A DNA stretch of 64,000 bases from Rhabditophanes sp. KR3021 (lineage: Eukaryota > Nematoda > Chromadorea > Rhabditida > Alloionematidae), in the NCBI GenBank assembly GCA_963281155.1, contig CAUJLY010000001.1:1-64000 (forward strand). The letters are read 5' to 3'. Shown here in pieces: positions 43,375 through 53,886 of this stretch. A program made the translations under genes and the position numbers. The notes under the pieces were generated by a model that was given only the letters and a program-made list of their open reading frames with translations, searched no databases and had not been told where the DNA came from. Numbering within the stretch: the stretch's first letter is position 1; each line of letters opens with the position of its first letter.

Positions 43375-43905
43375 TCATTTTAACAAAAAAATAGTGTTAC
43401 TGTTTGGCTTATAACTTTTTAGTAGAAGGATCAATTTGCAATCTAATTTTAATTGCTCAATAGCATGACAGACTAAGGTATGAGCTTTTGGTGTTATGTT
43501 GTAGTCTTTCGAAAAAGTACCACATATAAAAGCATCAGCCAAGCCATCCAAAGCTTCCTCCAACTTCATTTCGTCTTCCAGTTTAGCTTCAAAAATTAAA
43601 GAGTAGACTTCCGAGATTTGCTTGAGAATTGCCTTGATGTCTTTAATGATGTTTCTGTCCGGTAATACTTGCAAAAACTTTTCAATATTCTTCATAATTT
43701 TGTTAACTCCATTTCCACTAACTGCTTCCCAATATTCTCTTACTCTTATTCCTATCTCCTTTAAACAATCATACAGCGCATCTTTTTCCTCATTACTCAA
43801 AAATGCTTCAAGTCTCTTAATAGTATTCAAACACATTGTGAGCAAGTTTGAACATGCACAATTTCCCAACTTAGTACAATTTGATATTCTTACCTTTAGT
43901 TGCAC
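43375..43905 (-). pseudogene. Possible transposon-derived ORF fragment
   Basis: A 176-codon minus-strand frame, mostly helical. It contains KDYNITPKAHTLVCHAIEQL near its C terminus, preceded by VLPDRNIIKDIKAILKQI. A segment of the form I-T-P-K-x-H-x-L occurs in uncharacterised proteins spread with invertebrate mobile elements, so this is probably the end of such an element's ORF. No start context, signal or recognised catalytic motif. It may instead be a host gene of unknown function. Confidence 0.4.
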
Positions 43906-44211
43906 TTTGTGTCAATACCTCTATAACTACTTGTCATGATGCAATATAACGGTTTTTTCGTGCACAAAAATCTGATTTTAAATAAATTTAAAGGATTCTA
44001 TTTTATTCTGACGTTTAATAACATAAAAAACACATGTATTTACAATTATTTACAAAAATTTGAAAAAATATTTTAAAGGTCTGGAAAGGCTTCTTGGTCT
44101 CATTAGATTTAGTTTTTGAAGGGGAATCTAATGACTATTATGACAAACTTCCAGTGCATGTGGATTATGAAATATTGACTTAAATGTAGTAAAAAGCACA
44201 TATTTCACCAG

Positions 44212-45035
44212 CGTGACAGCAACTATTTGTTCTTGTAATGATTCTGAAGATTGCAATATTGATGATCCTGCAAATACTAAGTGTGTATCAAAGTCAATAG
44301 GCTTACATTTTCTTGGAATATCTAATTATTATTCTTTCGGAAAAGAAACGTGTATGGACACTGATGTATGTTATAAGGTTGAATATAAAGATGAAACTTA
44401 TCAAATCTTTGACTTTAAATCTAAAAATATGTCAGATCCAAGTTTTGAATTTTGGGGATGCTCAAGAACGTATAAAACGTTTATCAAACCACATTTAACT
44501 GTAAAATTTAAGTCAATCGATGTAAGTAAATGATTTTTGTCAATTTAATTAAAATTTATAGAATGAAAATAATACCTGTTTTAGGACAACGATGAGTTCC
44601 GAACAATTAGATAAAGAGTTGCCAGTTACTGTGTGTTCTGGATATCATTTAATTGATTCAGTTGGTACCCCTAAATTAGAATGTAACAAAAGGAACAACT
44701 TTCGAGAATACGGATATCCGAGTGATGGAAAAAAAACTGTAATTTGTAATGGACTATGTGTGAGTGTTATTGCAGCACCTGTATGGAGATTTTACAAAGA
44801 GATATTTCAAGGATGCATAGATAATGTACAAATTTTTCTGAAATCCAATGAAGCTATTTCATTTACTACTCAAGGATGTTTCACGAAACGTTTCAATGAT
44901 ATAGATTTCAATATTTGTACATGCAAAGATCACTTGTGTAACAATCCACAAGATTATTTTTCATCTACTTCCCCCCTTGTATCATTTAATTATATTTTGA
45001 CATTTATTTTTTCTTATGTATTGTTGAGATTATAA
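44212..45035 (+). CDS. Cys-rich Ly6/ET-like protein with GPI-type tail, 5' end unresolved
   Basis: Two exons are clear: 44212-44521 and 44562-45035, with a 40-nt intron and frame kept. The first opens with the end of one Cys module (ICSCNDSEDCN); the second contains another ending FNICTCKDHLCNN. The C-x-C-x(n)-C-N ending is typical of Ly6/uPAR and nematode ET-type modules. Fourteen or more cysteines are spread over about 260 residues. The C terminus is Ser-rich and then hydrophobic (FNYILTFIFSYVLLRL), fitting a GPI-anchor signal, so the product would sit on the cell surface. The first exon here starts at a splice acceptor (TTTCACCAG); the upstream exon with the signal peptide and first module was not found, so the gene may be 5'-truncated. 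Confidence 0.65.
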
Positions 45036-46505
45036 AAACATTTAAATATTGTTTTATGATTCATATCTAAGTAAATTATCTTTTGATACGGCCATCTTAT
45101 TTTACTTTAAACGATCTTTTCGTACTTTTGCTTTATTTATTTATATAAAGCACATTAAACCAAATTGTACATACACCAAGTGCAAATAAAATATAGTTTA
45201 GTTTCTCATAAAAAGTCACCTAATCAACCTACAAACAAAGTATGTATGCGAAAGAATCATAAAATCAACTAAAAATGGTATCAGTTCTCTATTTTTTAAA
45301 GAGCCCATCTGATAAAAAATTGTTTACAACAATCTCCATTATTGATCAAAGAGTCCATCTTTAAACTACAAGGAAATTATTATTATTTTTAATTTTAAGC
45401 ATTACAACATACTATTCTGAAGCTAAATATGTTTGGTGCTATAACTATACGTCTAATACATGGTGGTAAAATTTGTCATTTTTCGGCATTGTAGTCAATA
45501 TCTCAAAATCTACTCGCAATAGACGTTCATAAAAATAGTCATTAGAAAGCCCAGGAAAAACTGAATCTAACGAAACAAAGAAATCAACCCAGGCCCAAAC
45601 CTATCAAGCAGGAAAAGTCGAAAGAAAGGACATGTTTTGACTTTTTTTTAATTTTGTAATAAATTGTATATATCTTTGTTTTTTTGTTGTAATTTTTGTC
45701 TAAATAAAGTGTTTTCTTTAATTCAAATAAAAACCTATTTTTTAAATCCGAAATAATCATTACTTTGAACAAAAGCTTCAGTTTTCTATAAAAACATTAT
45801 CTAAAAGCACGAGTTAAACAATTTAAAATAAAGCATTTATTAAAAAATCTGGTGTTATAGGGTGTTTCTAGGGCTCGTGGACACGATATGCTAACAAACT
45901 ACAGTTTAAACGTCATTTTTATCTAATTCAGCTATTTTTAAAATGGTTAGACCATTACAACGGAGGATTTGACGTGAACCAGGGTAAGCTTTAATATTCA
46001 TCTGTTAATTATCATATTTATATTGTCGGCTTTTAGCTCTAACAAAAGATTAATAAAGTTATTTAATAAACAAAGTTTCTTCTCTTGTTAGTTGTGGAAA
46101 CGTCTTGTTTGACCAATAAAACCTAATTTTACTGTAACAATTTAATTATTTCCTTGGTATGCCTTTCCTAGGATTCCATTTTCTTATTAATAGTTGTTTT
46201 TGAACAGGAAATAAAATTTGCTTAAAGAAATGTGATATGTTGTTGTATTTACAAAGAAAATGTAATTTATTTTTTATGCGTACGTTTATAGTTCAGTTTG
46301 GCATAGGCAAATATAATCAAATACTTGATAAAAAATGGTTAATGATTAGGGTGTGATGGATGTGAAGAGATATTGTTAAACATCACTTCAAATTATAGAA
46401 ACTATTTTTAAACACTTTAACTGAATATAATTTCATTAGGTTATTTAAACGGCAAAACTTATTTAATTGATAGTAAAAATGTATACCGCTTATTTAACTA
46501 ATTTT
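45036..46505. other. Long intergenic region, no gene seen
   Basis: AT-rich with scattered short frames. No repeat copy, RNA gene or coding signal was recognised. Confidence 0.45.
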
Positions 46506-47285
46506 TTAAAGTCTTGCAAATGGGTTGAAAGATCCTGAATTTCCAAAGATATTAAAATCTGAGTTTGCAAGCATATTGGAAGCTGATGAAAAATCGAAAG
46601 GCTTAGAGCTTACTGAATTTCCGAAAAGATTAAAGTTTCCAGAGTTTCCAAAAGGATTGAAGTTTCCAATTGGCTTTGGTGTTTCTAAACTAGCAAAAGG
46701 ATTAAAATTTCCTTGCAATGTATTAAAATTTCCAAGATTAATTGATGGAGCAGGAAGTCCCCAATTATTGTTAGCCAATGACCCAAGATTTTTAAGTGTA
46801 TCTCCCATTGAAACCTTTACAGTCATATCTACAACCTCTGATCTGATTTGGTCAGTTGTTCCATCTAAAACAGCTTTAATTTGGCTATGTTCATCCTTTT
46901 TTGTGATGTCTTGATTAGCTTTAATTTCCTCCATTTGATCGTAGACGGCTTTGGCTGGAGCGGTTAAGTTTAGAGAAGCGGCATCAAGTCTGGCTTTCAT
47001 ATCATTAGCAGGCACTTGTTCGTTTTTCTTGTACTCATTGTAATTGTCTAGGATTGGTGAAGGTTGTTTGGCAGCCCAGGAAGTTTCTTGAGTACTGATT
47101 TGACCTTTGGTTAAAGACCTATTTGCTGCAATAGCTAAAAATTCCTTGGATTGAGCTGTGTTTAGAGTTCTAAGGAAATCAAATAAGTTTGACATAATAT
47201 TACCACTCTTTCCATTACTAGCCTGTGTTAAAGCAAAACTAGCAAAAACAATACAAATAAAAACAATTTTAAAAGTAGAGCCCAT
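46506..47285 (-). CDS. SXP/RAL-2 (DUF148) secreted protein with NFNPF-repeat tail
   Basis: Secreted nematode-specific protein. The likely start is the inner ATG at 47285, because TATAAAAG at 47332-47325 lies only 19 bp before the first ATG (47306), which would put that ATG upstream of the transcription start. A signal peptide (STFKIVFICIVFASFALTQA) leads to a helical DUF148 domain (EFLAIAANRSLTKGQI, LDAASLNLTAPAKAVYDQ, NQDITKKDEHSQIKAVLDGT). The family is known from filarial and plant-parasitic nematodes as secreted antigens that can bind cations. Beyond the domain, about 90 residues form an unusual Gly/Asn/Phe tail with repeated N-F-N-P-F, N-F-N-L-F and D-F-N-I-F units, each followed by G-N-S or similar. 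One exon. A truncated relative is at 29716. Confidence 0.88.
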   Translation of the reverse strand: MGSTFKIVFICIVFASFALTQASNGKSGNIMSNLFDFLRTLNTAQSKEFLAIAANRSLTKGQISTQETSWAAKQPSPILDNYNEYKKNEQVPANDMKARLDAASLNLTAPAKAVYDQMEEIKANQDITKKDEHSQIKAVLDGTTDQIRSEVVDMTVKVSMGDTLKNLGSLANNNWGLPAPSINLGNFNTLQGNFNPFASLETPKPIGNFNPFGNSGNFNLFGNSVSSKPFDFSSASNMLANSDFNIFGNSGSFNPFARL

Positions 47286-47324
47286 GGTTGTATGTATTGA
47301 TGCCATTTGTCAAAAGCGTCCTCT

Positions 47325-47332
47325 CTTTTATA
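47325..47332 (-). promoter_or_regulatory. TATA box of the SXP/RAL-2 gene
   Basis: TATAAAAG on the minus strand. Its distance to 47306 is too short for that ATG to lie in the mRNA, which favours the start at 47285. Confidence 0.6.
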
Positions 47333-47416
47333 CACAACTTTTAATGGTGCATTTTTTAATTTAAAGTTAATCCTGAAAGTACCTCTAATATTTGAGCAAT
47401 TACAATGATGAAACAA

Positions 47417-48138
47417 AGCTCATACTGATATAACATAGACCAATACAATTAGAGAGTGTATGTATTATTTGTTAGCATAAATGAACTATAAAAAGATTAC
47501 GCTCAATTTTTAATACCAAATTGAAATCTTTTTTTGTTTAATTACCATTTTTTGGATGTTTAATTCAAATAAACTTGTCTGATAAGTTACGCTTTTTATC
47601 ATATGAATGGGATTTTAGCAGGCGCTGGACTTGTGCAGTATTGATGGAACTTTTGTGGGTCAAAGTTATGATAGTTCAAAGACTATGAAATTTTACAAAT
47701 CACTCACAATAGATATCATTTTTTTAAATTGTACACGCTTTTTGTTACACTGATTTTGAATAGTTCAAATAAATTGCATGCTTAAAAACTACTACTATGA
47801 TATTACATGCATATCCATGTCGTTAAGAAAGTGATAAACCGTTTATTCATTATAATAATAACATAAATACAAATTTCATGATTTGAATAGGCACTTACTA
47901 CTAAGTATGCACTACTAAATCAGATCTACCAAATAAAGGTTGTATTTCAGCAAGTATTTTATTAATCAACACTTCAACCGAACGATACAAAATAAGACAA
48001 GAAACTATAATTATAAATAGATTAGGATACAATCGAGCAATTAATAAAACTAACCCCTCTCAGATCAGATACTTCGATCAGGGTTCTTTCTAAGCACTAG
48101 CAAGTTGAGCTCTCTTGTACCTAAAATTATCAATAAAC
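47417..48138. other. Intergenic, no gene seen
   Basis: AT-rich sequence upstream of the SXP/RAL-2 gene; nothing recognised. Confidence 0.45.
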
Positions 48139-48588
48139 CACGGTGCTACATTTAGTGTAAAATTTTGCATTATAAAAAACATGTATTTTTTATGCCAAAT
48201 TCGGATTTATCATGTTAAAACTGTTTTCTATGTAAAATGAGCAGGGCAACAAGATGTATATAGTGAAAATACGGGAAAAAATCGTTTCGTTGGTTGGCAT
48301 AGCATATGACGGTTTTTAGTAAAATGACCAAATAGCCATTTTTTTCAAAAAATAATGATGCCATCGTGTAGAGCTCAAAAAAGTATAATGAGAAAGTATA
48401 ATTCATTTTTTAAAATATTCAATAAAAAAAAATTATCCTGAAATATGCCATTTTTATGACCCCCAGTACCATCAGGCGACAACTTCAAACTTCGTGAAAA
48501 TGTTGGTATATGCTAATTTTAACATGATAAATCCGAATTTGACATAAAAAATACATGTTTCTTATAATGCACAAAATGTAGCACCGTG
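48139..48588. repeat. Fold-back element with 70-80 bp inverted arms
   Basis: The left arm 48139-48221 (CACGGTGCTACATTTAG...) and right arm 48517-48588 are inverted copies sharing CACGGTGCTACATTT, CATGTATTTTTTATG and AATTCGGATTTATCATGTTA. The left arm has about ten extra bases in one place. The arms enclose about 295 bp with no coding potential. The layout is that of a MITE or fold-back element. No clear target duplication was found. Confidence 0.75.
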
Positions 48589-48619
48589 CATAATACACAA
48601 CTTTACCAGTAATACACCG

Positions 48620-49020
48620 ATCCACTTCCGATTATTACATTTGATAGTACAAAAGCTAATACTTAGCGTACTAAAACGGTTTAAAAAACCCAGTTTGAGG
48701 TTAGTATGCGTTCAGGATTCTATATGAATTCTGTTACCAAATTTTGGAATGAGACTTGCAAAGGCCTCTAATAAAAATATTTAAAAAGAGTAAATAATTG
48801 TCGCCTTTTACAATAGAAAATCCCTTTTAAAAGTAAATTATTCAACTACTCACTGCAAAGTTCCACTTCCAATGATCACACTAGATCATATAAAAGGCTG
48901 GTAAAATGGGACTAAGACGGTTTAAAAAACCCAGTTTGAGGTTAGTATGCGTTCAGGATTCTACATGAATTCTGTTAGCAAATTTTGGAATGAGATCTGA
49001 AAAGATTTCTAATAAACAAA
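48620..49020 (+). repeat. Tandem direct duplication upstream of the serpin gene
   Basis: A unit containing ACGGTTTAAAAAACCCAGTT and GGTTAGTATGCGTTCAGGAT occurs at 48676-48784 and again at 48916-49020 with only scattered changes. Weaker similarity (CCACTTCC...) extends about 50 bp further left in both. The period is about 240 bp. The repeat also holds a small palindrome (GGTTTAAAAAACC). It lies 150-550 bp before the serpin ATG. Confidence 0.8.
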
Positions 49021-49160
49021 TAATTTAGACTATCAAAATGGAATAAAAGATTAATTGCAATATTTGTTTCTTGGGGTTACGTACATTTAGCCAGTTGTTT
49101 ACTACATCATTTCAACATATTTATGACTCATTTGATTGCGTTTCTATCCAACCAAATTAC

Positions 49161-49168
49161 TATAAAAG
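49161..49168 (+). promoter_or_regulatory. TATA box of the serpin gene
   Basis: TATAAAAG lies 50 bp upstream of the ATG at 49218, so the promoter remains intact although the coding sequence has a stop. Confidence 0.6.
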
Positions 49169-49217
49169 CTCAATATTTTTGTAAACTTTACATCTTCACT
49201 TATTTTAGATTACAACT

Positions 49218-50351
49218 ATGTGCTCTGCTGCTAATAAAAGTGTTCCGCTTGCTCATGCTGATGTTGCTATTAACACATTAAAGTTGCTTTTAAAAGAAGA
49301 TGATAAAGAAAGCAAGGTAGTTTCACCTATTAGTTTGGTTATTGCTTTATCGATGGTTTATGCTGGAGCAAAGGGAAAGACATTGGAAGAAATGCAAAAG
49401 TTGTTGGCTAATGATGCTCCTGCTGAGGGATTACATGAAACGTTGAATTGGTTTTTAGAAGAAATGCGGAAAAATGAAAACAAGGATGTTGAATTGCTTG
49501 CTGCCAATCGTGTTTATGTTAAAGAAGGTTTTAAATTACTTGAACAATTTAGAGAAACTATCACCAAGTATTATTATGGCGAATTTAAAGAAATTAATTT
49601 TGAGGAAAGCTTTAAAGCAGCAGATACAATGAATGCATTTGTAGAGGAAAATACAAACAACCTTATCAAAGATCTAATTTCACCAGACATGCTAGACAAG
49701 GAAACACGTCTAGTCTTGATCAATGCTCTTTACTTTAAAGGAACTTGGGAGAAAGAGTTTAAAAAAGCTGCAACTCACAAAACAATATTTTATGGTTGTC
49801 ATGGTGAAAATAAAGAAGTTCAAATGATGCGTAAAAAAGGTTGTCATTTGTATTATGAGGATTAATTTTATCAATTTGTTATGATTCCATACAAACAAGC
49901 TGATACATTTATGTGTATTGCTTTACCTAAACAAAAGTCAAATTTATTAAACCAAATTGATGATTTCACGGGAACTATGTATATGAGTTTGACTGATTTG
50001 GCAACTGAACAAATTGTTGACATCAATTTACCACAATTTAAACTAGAGACTTCATGGAACTGCAATGAGACTCTCAAAAAATTAGGAATGCCAACAGCTT
50101 TTTCAAGATTTGCTGATTTTTCAGGAATAACTGAAGAAGAACCATTAAAAATTTCAGAAGTGATCCAAAAAGCTTGCATTGAAGTTAATGAAGAGGGAAC
50201 TGAAGCTGCTGCTGCAACAGCCGTTGTCATGATCAGAGCAACTTGCATGATGGACCCTGAAATGCCAGTTAGTTTTATTGCTGACCATCCATTTATGTAC
50301 TTCATTGTTCGCCCATATCACAGAATCTTATTTGCTGGAGTTTATCAATGA
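49218..50351 (+). pseudogene. Intracellular-type serpin with one in-frame stop
   Basis: Serine/cysteine protease inhibitor fold in a single frame of 377 positions, interrupted only by TAA at codon 216 (49863-49865). Before it: VVSPISLVIALSMVYAGAKG, LLAANRVYVKEGFKLL, NNLIKDLISPDML and LVLINALYFKGTWEKEF. After it, in the same frame: FVMIPYKQADTFMCIALPK, DINLPQFKLETSW, KISEVIQKACIEVNEEGTEA, the Ala-rich hinge and reactive loop, and DHPFMYFIVRPYHRILFAG. The hinge (EEGTEAAAATA) is that of an inhibitory serpin. No signal peptide, as in the cytosolic nematode SRP proteins. One base change (probably GAA or GAG to TAA) would explain the lesion. Everything else is well conserved, so loss is recent, or the stop is read through, or it is an assembly error. 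Confidence 0.9.
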
Positions 50352-50735
50352 TTTTGTAATAAATACTATTTTCTTTTTGATTATTTAATGTACTTAGTAC
50401 TGTTGATGTTACGAAAATATTAAAACAAAATAATTCTACACTGTTGCATAAGGAGGTAACAATTATACTTTACTGCAAACATCAATTTTCGTAAATAATC
50501 CAAATTACATGTAAATGTTATTATTCATCAAAGCCAACTTTTTTTGATGTTATTTAAAAATAAATATATAGTTAGATATTTGCTATGATACATAATTAAA
50601 GGCAACGCCATCCTTTTACTTCATCTATCAAATTCCAAAAACAGAAAAAGGTTATCTTGCGATCTTTTACATTAATAACAAATTCATCCTAAATAATTCA
50701 AAACTCAACTATTTTGAAATTGTTACCTAAAAATT
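50352..50735. other. Intergenic, no gene seen
   Basis: AT-rich spacer between the serpin and the Sre receptor; nothing recognised. Confidence 0.5.
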
Positions 50736-51659
50736 ATGTTGCTTCTACAAATTGTTTCTGATATAAATTTTGTTTTGTCACTAATTTCTTTAATAATGTA
50801 TACCATCATTTATATTCCAACAACTTTATATGTCATAAATAAAAATTCATCATGGCATGGTCATTTTCGATATATAGTATTGGTGTTGCTATTTGCTGTT
50901 TTGTTAAGAAATTTTGGCAATATGATACTTAATTTGTTTACTGTTCTTGATGTTTATGGTTTGAAAAATATTTTTAGTGGTCAAATCGGTGTTTATAAGG
51001 TAATTGACTCACTTAGAGCTGTATTAAATAACTTTGTGCGCTTTTGTATTATTATGTGTGTAGGTGAAAGACTTTATGCTACACACAATCGAGCCACCTA
51101 TGAAAATGAATCTCGTTGGTTGATCTTGATAGGAATAACTATAGCTAGTTTGGCTTTATCTATTTATATTAAATTTAATACATCAATTAACACACTACCA
51201 CCAGTAACATCAGCTGGAAGTGTCTTATTGCTCGAAGCCATTGTCTTTCCTTTCTATTATTTTTTGTTTCGACTGAATAAAAAATATCAAGATAATGGAT
51301 ATGAATCTAAGTTGACTTTATCTGAAAAGTATCAAATTAAGGTAATTTCTAATCGACTAGTTAATCGTAAAGTTGAATTAATAATATTACAGGAAAATGT
51401 AAAACTCATCACCAAATCCCTTCACCTATTAGGCTGGATGATCCTATTTCAAATCTTAACAACCGGCTTCATTCTTCCATTTATGTGCTTTTGGGATATG
51501 TCTTCATACTTTATGCCATACTTCAACTTTTCCTATGCACTTCGTTCTTTCGCTTCCGCTTATGCAATCCACAAATTTGGCGAAGATATACCGGAAATCA
51601 AGTATATTTTCAAATTTAAAAAAACCATCATAATTAAGATTCAGTCGAAGGGTGTGTAA
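50736..51659 (+). CDS. Serpentine receptor class E (Sre) chemoreceptor
   Basis: Putative chemosensory GPCR. Two exons, 50736-51341 and 51393-51659, removing 51 nt to give 290 residues. The join restores LSEKYQIKENVKLITKSL, the conserved Sre block before TM6. Other Sre marks: a G-E-R-L-Y-A-T motif after TM3 followed by T-Y-E-N-E, FYYFLFRLNKKYQ after TM5, and a basic C-terminal tail. The intron (GTAATTTC...ATTACAG) is a multiple of three with no stop, so an unspliced mRNA would still encode a protein with 17 extra residues in the third cytoplasmic loop. No lesion seen. Confidence 0.87.
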   Translation: MLLLQIVSDINFVLSLISLIMYTIIYIPTTLYVINKNSSWHGHFRYIVLVLLFAVLLRNFGNMILNLFTVLDVYGLKNIFSGQIGVYKVIDSLRAVLNNFVRFCIIMCVGERLYATHNRATYENESRWLILIGITIASLALSIYIKFNTSINTLPPVTSAGSVLLLEAIVFPFYYFLFRLNKKYQDNGYESKLTLSEKYQIKVISNRLVNRKVELIILQENVKLITKSLHLLGWMILFQILTTGFILPFMCFWDMSSYFMPYFNFSYALRSFASAYAIHKFGEDIPEIKYIFKFKKTIIIKIQSKGV

Positions 51660-51846
51660 TATTATAATTGTAGCAGCAATTACTCAAATTTGGATTGGAT
51701 AAAAATTTATACTTGTGTTCATTGTAAACTAATACAAATTTTGTATTTTTGCTAAATGAGTCTGACAAAAAACATGTTGTTTTCTTAATTGTGTGACAGA
51801 AACATACTTAATTCATTAATTGCTATTAATTTGGTGATATCTAATT

Positions 51847-52902
51847 ATGTATGATTTTATTTGTACTTACTTGAAATGCTATAATGATATTGTTCTTTAT
51901 TTAACTGATTATTCTGTAATGTTATCAGTTTTTGTTAATTTTATCTTGATCCTGTATTTGTATAATTTTACTAAGGAAAGATACAAGACTTATATAAATT
52001 TTTTGATTTTCTCAAGATTAGTAGCTGTCTTTGTCAGTCTTTATATCGGAACTTACATAAGAATGAGGTTTTTCTTTCCTTATTGGACAGGAATGATTAC
52101 TGGGTTTGCGGGAGATTTAGATGATGTAGCAAGATATCAAGCAGGGGTAAGTTAACAAATATATATTTAAATTACATACTTTTAGACATTTGCTGTTTTC
52201 CTTATTAACTTTTGGATTACCTTACAAATTCTTGATTTGATGGGTCGTAAAAATATTGTAGTCAACAATGAACCCTTCTTTACCTTTACGTTATTTCAAA
52301 AAGTCTTTTTTGCCTTTAGTATTGGATCATCTCTTATATTAATGGCTTTATTTGGGTTATTTGGAAAATTAGAAATAAATGAACTCAATAAAATTTACGT
52401 ACATAGAAATTATCAAATGTTCAAATCCTTTAACATTACCCAAACATACATAAGTCTAATAGGATTTGGTGGTTCAAAAATGAACATAGCAATAATCAAT
52501 TCATTGATACTTTGTTGTGTTGGAAGCTGCACGGGAATGTTTTACATTTATCACTTTTACAAGTTAACAGTTCACTTTCAAAAATTTATTAAAAATTCTA
52601 AATCACTAAGAAAAAAACATAATTACAATAACATGTTGCTATATTATAAACTTCAAGGCATAGCAGTCATATTTTGTTTAATGGTTCCCGTTACGGCAGT
52701 AGTATTTCTTGAAGTCTTGTTTTCAGACCAATCACCATCAAATATTTTATTTCCCGTAGCAAATTGCATTTATGCTTTCTTTATCCTTTCAATTTCATGC
52801 AATTCACTTATAATATTTTGGTATTATTACAAAGCCAAAGTATTTATTAAGAAAGCTGCTGCTACGACACGCGTTGTTAATAATGTTGTTAATGAATATT
52901 GA
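51847..52902 (+). CDS. Nematode seven-transmembrane chemoreceptor, unassigned family
   Basis: Putative sensory GPCR of 338 residues. Exons 51847-52146 and 52186-52902 with a 39-nt intron (phase 0, QAG|TFAVF). Seven hydrophobic stretches are visible, with TM1 VMLSVFVNFILILYLYNF, a loop of KERYKTYINF, a TM3-like block after the splice, a basic loop (KNSKSLRKKHNYNN) before TM6 (VIFCLMVPVTAVVFLEVL), and TM7 followed by the basic tail AKVFIKKAAATTR. It lies 187 bp behind the Sre gene in the same orientation. No lesion. The family could not be fixed; the layout is nearest the Str/Srd group. Confidence 0.82.
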
Positions 52903-53189
52903 TACAATTTAATAATACCATTTTTGACAATTACTTATTATGATGCAAGAGAGGGACAAGGAACAATCATAACAACTTTTATACGTGTATGACTCCTCAT
53001 TACTTTGTTAAATAATAATTATTGAACTGAATATTTACAAATCACTTTAATCGTCTTATTTTTAACATTTTCTTTTTATCAACAACAATAAAAATGTGAT
53101 GTTGATGGTATAAAATAGAGTTTAGATTCTTTGAAATATAGAAAAAGTTTAGGTTCTTTGAGATATACATTTGTTGTTGTAATTAGAAT
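52903..53189. other. Intergenic, no gene seen
   Basis: AT-rich. A short imperfect repeat of GTTTAGATTCTTTGAAATATA/GTTTAGGTTCTTTGAGATATA occurs at about 53119-53167. Confidence 0.5.
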
Positions 53190-53444
53190 ATGTATCAAAC
53201 TTGTTTAAAACTATTCAATAACATACGAATACATATTTTTATTTTACTATTGTTGTATACTAATCAAGGCATTTCCCGTGATTCAGATGCTACAAAATTT
53301 GTATTTTCATTTGTTAATGATTTTAAAGAAACAGGCATCATTTTGCAGACATCAGTTTGTATGATACCAGCAGGTTTTGTAGATAGTACTCGTACCTTTA
53401 CATACATGCAACATCAAATAATAGAATTACTACAAAAGAAATAA
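53190..53444 (+). pseudogene. N-terminal fragment of an IgGFc-binding-like gene
   Basis: An 84-codon frame with a signal-peptide-like start (IHIFILLLLYTNQGIS) followed by RDSDATKFVFSFVNDF. This parallels SSDGTKFIATFTGY and SSDGTRFVATFTGY of the two IgGFc-like genes at 30629-37878 in position and sequence. A Cys (SVCMIPAG) follows where those have LIFLPT...C. The frame then stops and no later domain block is found. It is probably a stranded first exon of a third family member. Confidence 0.5.
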
Positions 53445-53886
53445 TTATTTATCCCGACAAAAGTTTTGACCACTCTTGTAGTTTTCATTGTGTTGCAGCT
53501 ATAAGTATACAATTTGTGCCATTAGACAGAGAATCGAAAATAATATAAGATATGTCATAACCTATTTTATAACAAAAGACAATCAGTAAGTAATGGGCAA
53601 AAACGAGAAATACTACCGACACAAATTTGACCACTCTTGAAAAAAGAGTCTCGGAATTGTGCTCGTTTTTGTTGTCGCAATTAAAGGTGACAAATATTTG
53701 CTAAAAAATTATTTGACGACATTATGATTAAGTTGATAATTTTACTGTTAAAAAGAAATTGTTTGATATGTGATAAAGAAATTATTGATCAGTAACTAAA
53801 TGAATGACGTTTATTTTAGAAATATTCAACTAAATCTCAATTTTATGGAGCGACGATTTTTGTTTTTAAGTAATAAGTTTATTTTC

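Noticed and set aside
46525..46914. 129-codon plus-strand frame with repeated K-F-P-x-x motifs
   Set aside because: It mirrors the N-F-N-P-F repeats of the SXP/RAL-2 gene on the other strand; the repeat is real only in the minus-strand protein.
49871..50305. 144-codon minus-strand frame
   Set aside because: Antisense shadow of the second half of the serpin.
53440..53660. Short repeated words TTTGACCACTCTTG
   Set aside because: Two short matches in otherwise unrelated sequence; too little to call an element.
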